Positions 6,231 through 18,200 of a stretch of DNA of 21,546 nt are shown piece by piece. The notes beneath the pieces were generated by a model. That model saw only the letters and a list, made by a program, of their open reading frames with translations. It was not told the DNA's origin and made no database searches. Made by a program: the position numbers and the translations under genes. Numbering within the stretch: position 1 is the first letter of the stretch; every line of letters begins with the position of its first letter. Source of the stretch: an uncultured Selenomonadales bacterium (lineage in GTDB: Bacteria; Bacillota; Negativicutes; Selenomonadales; Selenomonadaceae); the NCBI GenBank assembly GCA_937877545.1, contig CALFJE010000099.1:1-21546 (forward strand). Reading direction: 5' to 3'.

Positions 6231-9200
6231 TTACTTTTTGTTACTGCCGAATGTGACGAGACTGCTCTGCTTGGTGAGCGTGGTGAGGTCGGAACTGCTG
6301 AAGGCTTGCGTGTCTGCCAAGTCGCCGAGCGCACTGCCTGAGGTTATCGCGCTGAGGTCGCTGTCCGCCGTAAGGAAGTTGTCCGATTCGAGCAAATCAG
6401 CCGAGGCGACGCCTTTCACCGACTTGTTGTCGTTCAAATCGTAAACGGTAAGCGTCTTTTCGTTAAAGCCTTCCAGCGTAATCGTGCCGGTTGTAGTGCC
6501 GTTCTTGACGGTGACAATAACATCACTGCCCGACTGTTTGGCGGTAACCGTGCCCTCGATTTGGAGAATGTCCGTGCCGTTGGTGAAGTTAGCGATAACG
6601 TCGTCGCCGTCGCCGCTCTTGTAGACGAACCTGTTGCCCTTTGAAGATGTGCCCAGGTCGATGTAGTCGTCGCCCTTGCCGCCGGTGACAGTCACCTCGT
6701 CGCCGTCAACCGAGATGCTGTCCGCACCCGTCGAGCCGACAATCGCGCCGTCTTCGTAGTTGCTGATCTCATAAGCGAAACTGCCGCTGACCGTCACGGC
6801 TTTGGTGAGTTCGTCGCCGTCCAACGAGATTGTCGAGGTGGCAACGTCGAAGTAAGGATTGAACGACGCGGAATCCACAACGCCGTTGACGGAGGCAAAG
6901 GTCTGGTTGGTGCCGCCCTTCTTGTAGGTGACTGCAGTGCCGTCGTCCGAAACAACATAGCCGTTCGTAGCCGTGCCCTTCAGAGCCGCCGCCGTCGCGC
7001 TCGTCTTTGCCCAAGCCGTCGTGCTGTCGTCTATTCCGTAAGTCGTCACGTCGTCGCCGAGTACCAGCGTATAACCGTCCGTGGAGGTGACTTTCACGCC
7101 GCTCGTTGTGAGGTTGCTCGTCGACAGCGTGATAGTCTTTTCGGTTTCGTTGAACATGGTATCGGCGTTGAAAGACTTGACACCGGTAACGGTGGCGATT
7201 GTGCCGCCCGTAACGTCTGCTTGCTTGTTGTACTTAATCGTATTGCCGTTAAGCGTGTAGTGTTCGGGCGTAACCGTCTTGTAGGTGGCGGTGGTGCCGC
7301 TGACTGCCCAAATTTCCTCTTCATCAGATTTAGTAGCGGTGTCGAGCGCAAGGGTATATCCGCTGCTAGTGAAGGTGACATCCTTGGTGGTGAGGGCATT
7401 ATCCGAAACGGTGACAGTATTGCCGTCGACAGTGATGCCGTCGATTACGCCTTCCGTCAAGGTCGCCTTGGGGTTGAGGTTGGTGAGCGTCACGAGGGTA
7501 TTGGCTCCCGCCTTCGCCGCCGTGTAGGTAATCTTGCCGTCGGTGCCGAGCGTGTAGCCCGCCGAGGTGTTCTGCATGAACTTGGCAGTGCCGTTGCTGA
7601 AAGTCCAATACGGCTCCAGACCTGTCGGAGAGGGTACGTCGCCGCCCAAAGCAAGCTTGTAAGTCTGACCTTTGCCGTTGCTGAGCGATACGTTCGTGGT
7701 GCTCAAGACGTCGGCGTCGAGAACAATCTCTTTGTCCTTGAAGGTGATACCGTCAATCTTGCCGTCGGTGACCGTCAAGCCCTTCTTAAGCCCGCTAATC
7801 GTGACGAGGTCGTTCTTGGCGTCCGCCGCCGCAGTGTAGGTGATTGAAGTATCGCTTGCCTTCTTGTAATAGGCGGAGTTGTAAGTCTTGTAAGTCGCCG
7901 TGGTGCCGCTGACTGCCCAAGCTTGCGTTTCGGTCGGTGTCGTGGCAACAGAACTGCCCGCCGTCGTCGTGTCGAGATCAAGCTTAAACTTGGTGTCGCT
8001 GCTCTTGTTGGAAAGCGTGACTGCCGAAGTGCCGAGCATGTCGTTCGTAAGCGTGATCGTGCTACTGCTGACTGCGCCGTTGACTTCGGAAGGTTTGACG
8101 CCGCTTGCAAGCCCGGTGATTGTAGCCTTGACCGTGCCGCCCTTGGTGTTGAACGCGGAATAGGTCGCGGTCTTGCTGTCCTTCGAGAGCGTGTAGCCCG
8201 CCGTGGTGCCCGTCGCGTAGGTCGCCGTCGTGCCCTTGACAGACCAGACAGCCGTTGTACCCGTGCTGTGCGGCGAATCAACTTTATCGTTTTGGAGAGC
8301 CAGCTTGTAGCCGTTGCCGCTGAGGACGATGTTTGTGCTGCCGTTGGCAAGCAATTCGCTCGGCAAGGTGATTGTCCGCACGCCATCCACTATATCCTCG
8401 GAAACAACATTGGTAAGGGCTGTTGTACCTTCGGGCAGACCCGTGAGCGTCGCCAGAGTGAATGTCTTCGTGTCGGTGACTTTGGTTATCGTGCCGCCGT
8501 CGCAGAAGTATGCAGGATTTTGGGTTGTGCCCGTAACGGTTTGCTTGAGCGTCGCCGTGGTGCCCGTGACTTCCCACTCTGCATTACTGTCGCCGCCCGT
8601 TACGCCGTTGGTTATGCTGCTGAGCGCGAGGGTGTATTCGCCGCCCGTGAGTTCAACCTTATCGCCGAGCAAGCCTGCATTGCTTATCGTGACAGTCTTA
8701 TCATTAACCGTAATGCCGCTGATTGTGGTATTGGTGCCGCTGCCGCTAATCGAGAAGCTGTTAAGCCCGCTCAAGACAGCCCGCGTGGTGCCCGTCGCCG
8801 TGTAGTTGATACTCGTGGAGCCGGAGCCGACAGAATAGCCCTTGGTGGAGACGGTGTTCAGAATCGCGACGCCCGTTCCGCCACTTGTCCAATAGGCTAC
8901 GGTGTTGCCGTTATTAACGGTACTGCTGAGACCGAGCGTTACGTTGACGTTGGAAATGCCGCCCGCAACAGAGACGTCCGTCGTGCCGAGAGCCGCTTTG
9001 TCGAGCGTGATTGTGTAGCCGCTTGCACTGGTGCCCGCAACGGAGATACCTGCAATGCTACCTGTGGCGTCGGGCTTGAGACCGCTTGCCAGCCCCGTGA
9101 GGGTTGCAATGGTTTCTGCGCCGATAGACGCATTCGAGTAAGCAACAGAGGAGCCGTTTGTGGCGACGGTGTAACCCGCAGGCGTGAAGTCCTTAACCGT

Positions 9201-12200
9201 GGCGGTGGTGCCGCTTACAGTCAACTTGTAGCCCGCCGTCGCCTTAACAGCCGCGTACTTGCTGCCGTTTGCGCTGTCCACCGTGTCGAGTCCGAGCTTG
9301 TAGGTTACATCGTCGTTTGAATCTTTGTCCGTAATTTTTGCAATGCCGGTGCCGAGGACGCGCTTGTCAAGCATAAACACACTTGTGCCGCTGAGAGTCA
9401 TGCCGTCGATAGAGCCGTCCGCGTTAACTTTAAGCCCCTTCTTGAGACCCGTGACTTCCGCGAGGGCAGACGTGCCGGCTTTGGTTGCCTTGGTGCTGTA
9501 GGTCAACTTGGTGCCGTCGGTGCTGAGCGTGTAGCCTGCGGTGTCGGCTTTGTAGAGGTTTGCGGTAGTCGTGCCGCTTACCGTCTTGACTTCCCAAAGC
9601 GTGCCGCTTTCCGCGCCCGCCAAATACTTCGCGGTTTCGGTATCGGCAGCTGCAGACAGCGCGTAGTTCTTGCCCGTGAGCGTGATGTTGCTCTTCGCGC
9701 TGATAGCGTCGGAGGACAGGGTGATTATCTTCTTGCCGCTGCCGTTGGTATCAACATTGCCGTCGCCGTCCGTGTCAAGGGTAATGCCGGGGATTGTGTT
9801 GTTCGTAACCTTGAGACCCTTGGTTATGCCCTTAATCGTCGCCTCGGTTGTGGTGTACTTCGCCTTGCTGTAGGTGAGCGTGCGATTGTTGGTGAGGGTG
9901 TAGCCTGCCGACTTGCCGCTCTTCAAGGTCGCGGTGGTGCCGCTTATCGACCAGGCAGAAATGTCTTCAAGCGTCGTAGTTTTGTCGTTTTCCATGGCGA
10001 GCTGATATTGTTGCCCCGAACCGTTGGTGAGCGAGATTGTCGAGGTACCTTTGTTAATCAGTTCGTCCGACAAGGTGATTATGTTGCCGCTTACGGTTAT
10101 GCCTGCGACGGTGCCGTCGTTGTTCAAGGCGAGATTCTTGGGCAGACCCTTAATCGTGAAGAGCGTGGTTTGAGACTTGCCAGCCGCCGTGTAGGTGAGT
10201 TTGCCGTCCGCGTAAGTCCAGCCGGCGGTTTGCCCGCGTTTGACGGTCAAGGTCGTGCCGCTGTAAGTCCAGGTTTCGCCGCTCGAATCGGAATTGACAG
10301 CCGAGCTTGCGCTGAGCGAGTAGGTGATACCGTCGGAGTCGTTGTTGTCGGTTACGGTAGTAGTCTTCGCGGTGCCGAGGACGCTCTTCGCCAAAGTGAT
10401 TGCGCCGCCGCTTGCCACGGAGATACCGCTAATCTTGCCGGTGGTTGTATCGACTTTAAGACCGCTCTTGAGGCCCGTGATTGTTGCCGCCGTAGAGCCG
10501 CTGCCCTGCGTTGCGGCGGAATACTTGATGGTCGGCTTGGTAGCAGTATTGTTAATCGTCCAGCCTGCCGAGGTGCCGTCTTTGAGCGTGGCGGTCGTGC
10601 CGCTGACCTTCCAAACGCCGCTGATACCCGACAATGCCGTCGGTGCGACAGCAATGCTGTTGCCGCCGGCAAAGGAGAGCGAATAGCTGCCCACGTAACC
10701 GGTCTTTGTGCCGTTGGTGAGCGTTACCGTGCCGCTTGCCGGGAAGACATCATCGCTCAACAAAATATTGTTTCCGCTGATCGAAATGCCGCCGCTGATC
10801 GTGTTCGTGTAGACGCCGTTCGCGAAAGTATCGGTTACCGTGAGACCCTTTTGGAGACCCGTGATTGTCGCGTAGGTGCCGAGGGTTTGTTCCTTAACGT
10901 AAGACCACGTGTTATTGTTGGTGAGCTTGTAGTGCGCGGGGATAATGCGCTTATAGGTGGCTGTTGTCCCGCTGACGCGCCACACGTCGACGCCCTTGCC
11001 TGTGCCGCTTTCGCCGCCGCTGACGATGTAATCTTTATCGGTGAGGATACTGCCGAAGTAGTAAGACGTCTCTTTGGTTGTTGTTTCGGCGGCTGCGCCG
11101 CTTGCCGTAGTGGTATTTGAAGCGGGCAGGACGAACTCGTAATTGTTGCCCTTGAGCGTGAGCTTAGTCGTGGCTTTGAGCAGATCTTCGGTAACTGTAA
11201 CAGGGATTTTACCGTCAGTGTCTGCTTCGCCGAGCGTCAAGTATTTGCCTTCGGTGGTTATTTCGTTGAGCGTGACGTTCTTGGGAAGTCCGCTGATAGT
11301 CAACAGGGTTGCGGCGGTTTGCGCCTTCGAGTAGGTGACTTTGGTGCCTGTGTCGTTGACAGTGTAGCCTGCCGAGATGTCGCCTTTGAGGGTGGCTGTC
11401 GTCTTGTTGAGGCTCCAGGTCTTGCTTTCGGACAACGTGGGGCTGGCAACCGTTGAGTCGAGCACAATCTTATACTCGGTGGCGTTCGCCCCCTTTGCGT
11501 TGGTGAGCGTGACGGTTGCCGCGTTGAGGGCGTCTTCCTTCAAGATAATCGCGTTGTCAGCCGCACTCAAGCCTAAGGAGCTGTAGGCTGATTGCTCGGT
11601 ACTGGTGAGGTCGTTGTAAAGAACAATGTCGCTTGCGTCGACGTTCTTGTTGAGACCCTTGAGCGTTATGATTGTCGTCGAGCCCTTCGGTGCCGTGTAG
11701 CTGATAGACTTGCCGTCGGAGGAGGGCGTGTAAGTGGCAGCCTCCGTAGAAGTCTTGCAAGTTGTGGTTGCGCCGTAGCTCCAAACCTTAGTTGCGCTTG
11801 TCGAGCCGTCGGAGGAATAGGCGAGCGTGTAATTGCCGTTGCCGGTCTTGTTGGTGAGCTTGGCAGGCGTCTTGGTATTGGTGCCGAGAGCCGCTTCGGA
11901 GATTTGGATTGTGCCTGAAGATGCGCTCGTGGGAATTACGTTGATACCCTCGACTGCGGCGGGTCTGTCGGCAATGCTTGTAGCCTTAATGCCGCTCTTA
12001 AGCCCCGTGACAACCGCCAGGACTTTGGCGTTCTCTGCGGCGTTGTATTCGACCGTGTTGCCTTTGAGCGTGTAGTAAGCCGCTCTGTCTTGCTTATAGG
12101 TGGCAGTGGTGCCGCCCGCCAGCCAGTAGTTGACGGTGTTGAGGCTGTCGGTAGAAACGTCGGAGCCGAGTGCCAAAGAATAACCGTTGTTGCCTGCGAT

Positions 12201-15200
12201 AACCACGTTGGAGGTATCGAGCACGTAGTTGGAAAGCTCAATGGTCTTGTCCGCTACGCTGATGCCCGTAATGCTACCTTCGGAATCTGCGGCGGTGCCC
12301 TTCTTCAAGCCCGTAATGGTGGCGAGAACGTCGCCGTTGGAGCCCGTCTTTGCCGCCGTGTAGACTATGGATCTGGAGTCGCTACCGAGCGTGTAACCTG
12401 CGCCGGTGCCTTTGAGATACTTGGCGGTTACGGTCTTGGTGCCTTCGGTCGTCCAATATTCATCTTCGGAATCAAAGCCGTATACTGAGGCGTTGGCGTC
12501 GAGTGCAAGCTTATAGATGCTGCCGCCCGTGAGCTGGACGTTTTTGTTGGTAAGTGCGCTTTGCGATACTATGAAGGTGTTATTATCAGCACTTATCGAT
12601 ACGACGCTTGAATTTGCGCCGACGGAGAGACCTGTAATCTGCGCGGCAACACTAACATTAGGTGCCGTATAGGTGATATGCGTACTGTCGCGGAGCGTCC
12701 AGCCTGCTTCGGTGATTTGCTGAACATTGGCGGTGCCGTATTTAAAGACAAGATCGACATCGCCAAGCATAAAGCCGACTTTTCCGTCTTTGCTACCGGT
12801 GCCGTCGCCGACGACAGAGCTACCGGTGTCTTGCGCCAGCGAGAGACCGAAGCTGATACCGTCGTCCGCATAGGTGTCGGTGAGGGTAATGGCTCCCGCG
12901 CCGAGGACGCTTGTATCCAACTTGACTACGCCGCCGACAACCGAGATACCGGCAAGAGTGTTGGTTTTCGCAGTATCGGCGAGGCTTAGACCCGTGATGT
13001 TGGCAAGGGAAGCAGTCTTAGCCGCCGCGTAGGTAATGCTCGTGGAGTCGGAGCCGAGTATCCAACCTGCCGAATAATCTTGCAGGTAAGTGGCGGTGCC
13101 GTTCTTGACAACCCAATAAGCACTACCGTTAACAGAAGGAGCAACATTTTCAGCGAAGCTGAGCGAGAAGTTGTGTACGGTGTCGTTGTCGTTCTCGACG
13201 ATTGAGATCGCAGTCGTGTCGAGCGCGTCTTTGCCTATCTTAATAACGAAGCCGTTCGCCGTAACGTTAGATGTGGTCGCGGTGGTCTTAAGTCCGCTGA
13301 TAGTGGCAATGCCCCTGGTCGTAGGTGCGTGGTAGGTGATAACCTCCGAATTGTCGCCGTCATAGTAAGCCGTTACGGTACCCGTGAGAGTCGCAGTGCC
13401 GCGAGTGACAGCCGCAACAGACGCTTTATTGGTTTCGTTGTAGTTGATTAAGTCTGAATTTTGATTGACGTCACTGTCGAGCAAGAATTTATAATCGTAG
13501 TTGCCCGAAATGTCCGCGCTCGTGACAGAGACAGGGTTGGTGCCCAGTGCGCTCAAGCCGAGCAAGATGATACCTTCACCGTTCGGCAGTAAGCTGACGT
13601 TGGCTGCGGCTGCGGCGGTACTGAGACCCGCAATGGTAGCCAGAGCTTTAACGCTGTCCGCCGCGTGATAGGTGATGGAGTAGCCCGCCAATTCATAGTA
13701 AGCCGAGGTGCCGCCCATGATTGAGGCGTTGGAATTGCTAACCGTGACCGAAGCGTCGACGCCCGAATCGATGACTTCCGTATCGGGAACGAGGCTGTCG
13801 AGCTCAAAGCTGTAGCCGTCACCCGCGATCGAGACGGTAGCACCGTCTGTAACAGGGAGTACGCTTTCAGACAGAGTGAAGACTTTGCCGTCGAGAGCAA
13901 TGCCGCCGATTGCTTCGACGCTGGCAGTGTTGGTTACGTTGGTTGCGCTGAGACCGCTGATAGTCGCGATACCTTGACCCAACGAAGCTCCTTGATAAGT
14001 AATGGTGTTGTCGCCGAGAATCCAGCCCGCGTCGGTATCGTATTGGTAAATGACGGTGCCGCTTGAGGCGGAGTAATACGGAGCGTTGTCCTTAAGTCCC
14101 CAAACGGTGAGGCTGTCTTTTGTGCCAACTGCAGAGTCGTTGGCATTGAAGGCGAACTTGTAAACGGTGCTTGCCGCCGCGTCCGATTCGCGAGTTATGC
14201 TTGCGGTGCCGGTGCCGAGGATTGCGCTGTCGAGGATTGTAACCGTGCCGCCGTTGACGGAAATAGCCGCCGTGACAGACGCATTGCCGTTAAGCGAGTC
14301 GGCGGTTGCGCTCGTGGACAACCCCGTTATCTTGGCATAGCTCTTGTAAGGAGTTGCACCCGACATCGCGTTGGTGTAGGTAATTTCCCTACCGGCTTTG
14401 GTGCCCGTGGTTACGAGCGTCCAACCTTCTGCCTGGTCTTCCTGATAATAAGCCGCGCTGTCGCTTCTGATATACCAGTGTGCGCCGCTGAGGTCGAATC
14501 CGAACTTATCATCGCTGTCTTTCGCACCGAGCGAATCAACCAAGCTGAACGAGTAATCGCCGCCCGTGAGGGAAGCACCGTTGGCACTGAGCGCGCCTTG
14601 CTGAATCTTGATTGTGTTGCCGTCGAGCGCGATAAGCGAATCGTTGACATCGGAGGCAAGTCCCGTGACGCTTGCAAGGATGTTGTCTACAGCATCCGTG
14701 TAGGTCAAGATTGTGTCGTTCGAGCCGAAGACCCAGCCCGCGTCGCGAGTGTTTTTAACGTAGACGGTACTGCCGGCGAACGAAAGCCCCGTGGCTATGC
14801 TTGCGTTCGTGATGTCGGGCAGGTCGGTATAGCTGCTGTCGAGGGCAAGACTGTAGTTGAGCGATGCCTCTGAGCTGCTTGTGATGCTAATCATGCCACT
14901 TGAGGCATAGGACGCGGCGGCACCGATAACAATCGAATTCAGCTTAACAACACCGTCGTCGCCAATACTAGCGAGATTATCGAGGTTTGCTTTGGTGACG
15001 TCGCCTTGGAGTCCCTCAATCTTGAAGAGGTATTGAGAGGAGCCGCCCGCTATCGATTCGAGGTAGCTAATCTGATTTTGGGCGGCATTGACTGACCAGC
15101 CCGCGTCGGTGTCGTAGGTGTAATAGGCAACCCGACTGCCGCCGGTGCCTTCGACTTTCCAATAAGGCGCGTCTTTGTGAGCTATCGCGCCGAGTTTGGC

Positions 15201-18200
15201 AGCCGTGTCGGTGCCGTTCTCCGTAAGCAGAATTTCATAGTTTACGTCTGCCTCGGTGAAGCTAATTTGTGCGACCTTGGTGCTGTCTTTGACGAGGATA
15301 TCCGTGCTGATAATGATTTGTTTGGCGGTGTCGTCGACCGTAATGCTGTTGATGTCGGGGAGGTCGTTCGAGCCTTTGACAGTCGCGAGATTGCTGAGTC
15401 CGCTGATGGTAAAGATATTAGAGTTGCCGCCCTGCGCTGTGTAGTCGATGACGGTACCTGCGGCATTGAGCGACCAGCCCTCTTGGGTGTAGTGGGTATA
15501 GGAAGCATTACTGCTGCCCGCTATCATCCAGTAGTTGCCGCTGTCTTGCCCGCCGAAGCTCGAAACAGACGAGTCGCCGTCCACGAGCTGAAGTTTGTAG
15601 CCCGCGCCCGTAATGGAGGCGTCCGCTTGCGAAAGTGCGCCGAGTTGCAACGAGATAACTTTGTTGTCATAGGAGACAAGCGAATCGTTGAGGACGCTTG
15701 AGAGACCCGTAACGCTGGCAAGGGTGGTATCAATCGCCGTCTGATAGGACAAGTTTGTATTGCTTACGATAGACCAGCCCGCGTCGCGAGTGTCTTTGAC
15801 GTAGACGATGCCGCTGCTGTCGAAGCCGGAAAGCCCCGTGGCTATGCTTGCGTCCGTTACGTCGGAAACGCCGTTTGCCAAGCCGAGGCTGTAATTTCCG
15901 CCGTTGGCAGTGGTAAGACTGACTACGCTGCTTTCGGCGGAATTGAGTACATTATCCGTGAGCTTGATAACGCCGTCGCCGTCAATGACGAGACCTTTCA
16001 TTGCTACAGAGTCGACAGCGGTGGAGAGCCCCGTGATAATCATGAGGGCTTTGGCTGTGGAGCCGCTTGTCGCCTCGGTGTAGGCAATGAGGCTGTCTTT
16101 GACTTCCCAGCCCTCGGCGGTGTTGAAGACGAAATGCGCCGTCGAGCTTTGACCGCTTATCGCCGATTCGCCGACGTACCAGTAAGCCGACGTAGAATCT
16201 TCGCCGAAGCCGATTTTGGACGCGCCGCCCGCAGTGTTACCGTCTTTCAACCAGAAGGTGTAGCCGGTGCCGCCGCTGATTGAGGCGTCTTTGGTATCAA
16301 GGACGTTAGAGGAAACAGTAACATTGAGCGAATCAACAGCTATGCCGCTGATAACGGAAGGTTCGCCCGTCGTCGCCTGCAAGTTGGAAAGCCCGTCGAT
16401 AGAGAAGCGGACATCAATGGAAGATTGGTCGGTGTGATCGATACGGGTCGCCGTAGTGTACTTCCAGCCTTCGTGGGTGTAGTGCTGATAAGTGGCGGAC
16501 TCGCCGCTGACAACCCAATAGTTGCCGCTGTCTTCAAAACCGAGCGAGCTTGCAACAGAGCCGTTTGCGTCGATAAGCGCGAACGAAAGACCGTACTCTT
16601 CGTTTCTATTGATATAGAGATTCGTGCTACTGAGTGCACCCTGCTTGAGGTTGATTGTCCTTGTGCCGGTGACGTAGACTTCGGCGTCGTCGCCCTCCCA
16701 ATCTGCGCCTGCTTTGAGCCCCGTGATAGTCGCGAGCGTCTTGCTTTCGGGTGCGAGGTAATTTACAGCCATGGAATTGCCCGAAAGGCTGTAGGACTTA
16801 TACGTCGTGCCGTAAATTTCAAAGTTTGAGCTGTTAAGGCTTACGAACGCCGCGACGGAAGGATTGACATTGCCGCTTGCGCCGTAGACAGAATCTGCCC
16901 CCGTGAGCGCGAGCGAAAGCGAATAATTCTTCGTGCCCGAAATGCTGCCAATCGACAGGGTTACGCCGCTGTCTTTGAGGTCGGGCAAATCCAAGATGAG
17001 GATGTCTTTGCTTGTGCCGCCGAACTCAACCGACGCGCCCGAATCAAGTCCCGTGAGTGTCGCGAGAGGCTGATTTGCCAACGACGGATGATAGGTTACA
17101 ACGTTTTCCTCAATGGTGTGGTAGGAATTCAGATTGCCCAAAACAGACGCGTTGCCGCCACTGTCAACAGAAGAAACCAAAGTGGGGTTGCCGTTGACGG
17201 AAGCTTGTTGAACGATTGCGGAGCTGAGAGCAAAACTGAACGCAACGCTGTCGTTGGGGTCGGTGTCCACGAAGGTCGTCAACGAATTTCCATTGGCACC
17301 CCCCGCCGCAAGAACGCTCGAATTGAGAACCGTGATGGTTACAGCAGACGCACTGCCGGTGGTAGCGAAGTTATCCCCGAAGTTTACACTGGAGATATTG
17401 CTTGCCAACCCGCTTATACTCGCGAAAGCCGTCGCCGTGTTGGTGCCGTTGGTGCTCAATGAAGTCTTCGCTGCGGTGTAGGTGATCCTGTTGCCGTCTT
17501 CGTTAATTGTCCAACCTTCGTCGGTGTTGTACTGCCAAATAGCCGTGGTCGCATCGTCGGCGTGGTACCAATAAGGCTGATTTTTGTGTGCGCTCAAGCC
17601 GTAAATCGATTCGCCTGCCTCGGTTCTTACCGAAGAGGACAACGCGTTGGCGAACACGAGCTTGTAAGCACCTTCTGCGTCTTCGGCAGTGGTGAGCGAA
17701 ATGCCGCTACTCGTCGTGCTTAAGGCTTTTGAGTGGATAGCGAAGCTTGTGACAGTTGAACTTGTCGAGTGGGAAACAATCGCATCTGTTCCGCTGGCAA
17801 CCCAACCTTGCTGAAGGGTGCTGTTATTTGATGAAACAACATTAAGCGTGCTTTGGAAACCGCTGAGAGTTGCGACACCGGCGGCAACGGACGGAGTATA
17901 GTCGACGTGCAGTGAATCGTTGAGCGTCCAGCCTTGATTCGTGTTGTCCAAGTAGATTGCGGTCTTGTTGTTGTTCGTGCTTGGGATTGACCACGAAGAC
18001 GCGAGCGAATCGAAACCGAGACTGTCGACAGCGGAGTTAGATGCGTTTACGAGCTGAAGCTTGAAGCCCCAATCTTTGGCGGCATCAATCGACGCAGCTG
18101 TAAGCGATACGCCGAGGGTTGTGAGGTCGCTCGTATCCAGCTGAATGGCTTTGCTTTCGTTGCCGAAAGTAAGGCTTGCGCTTTGGTTGAGACCACCTAT

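Noticed and set aside
7923..9320. 465-codon plus-strand frame inside the giant gene
   Set aside because: It lies antisense to the repeat protein, is Arg/Cys-rich with no coherent domain, and arises from the codon bias of the repeats. The minus-strand frame is clearly the coding one.
10008..11120. 370-codon plus-strand frame inside the giant gene
   Set aside because: Same reason: an antisense shadow whose pseudo-repeats only mirror the coding repeats.
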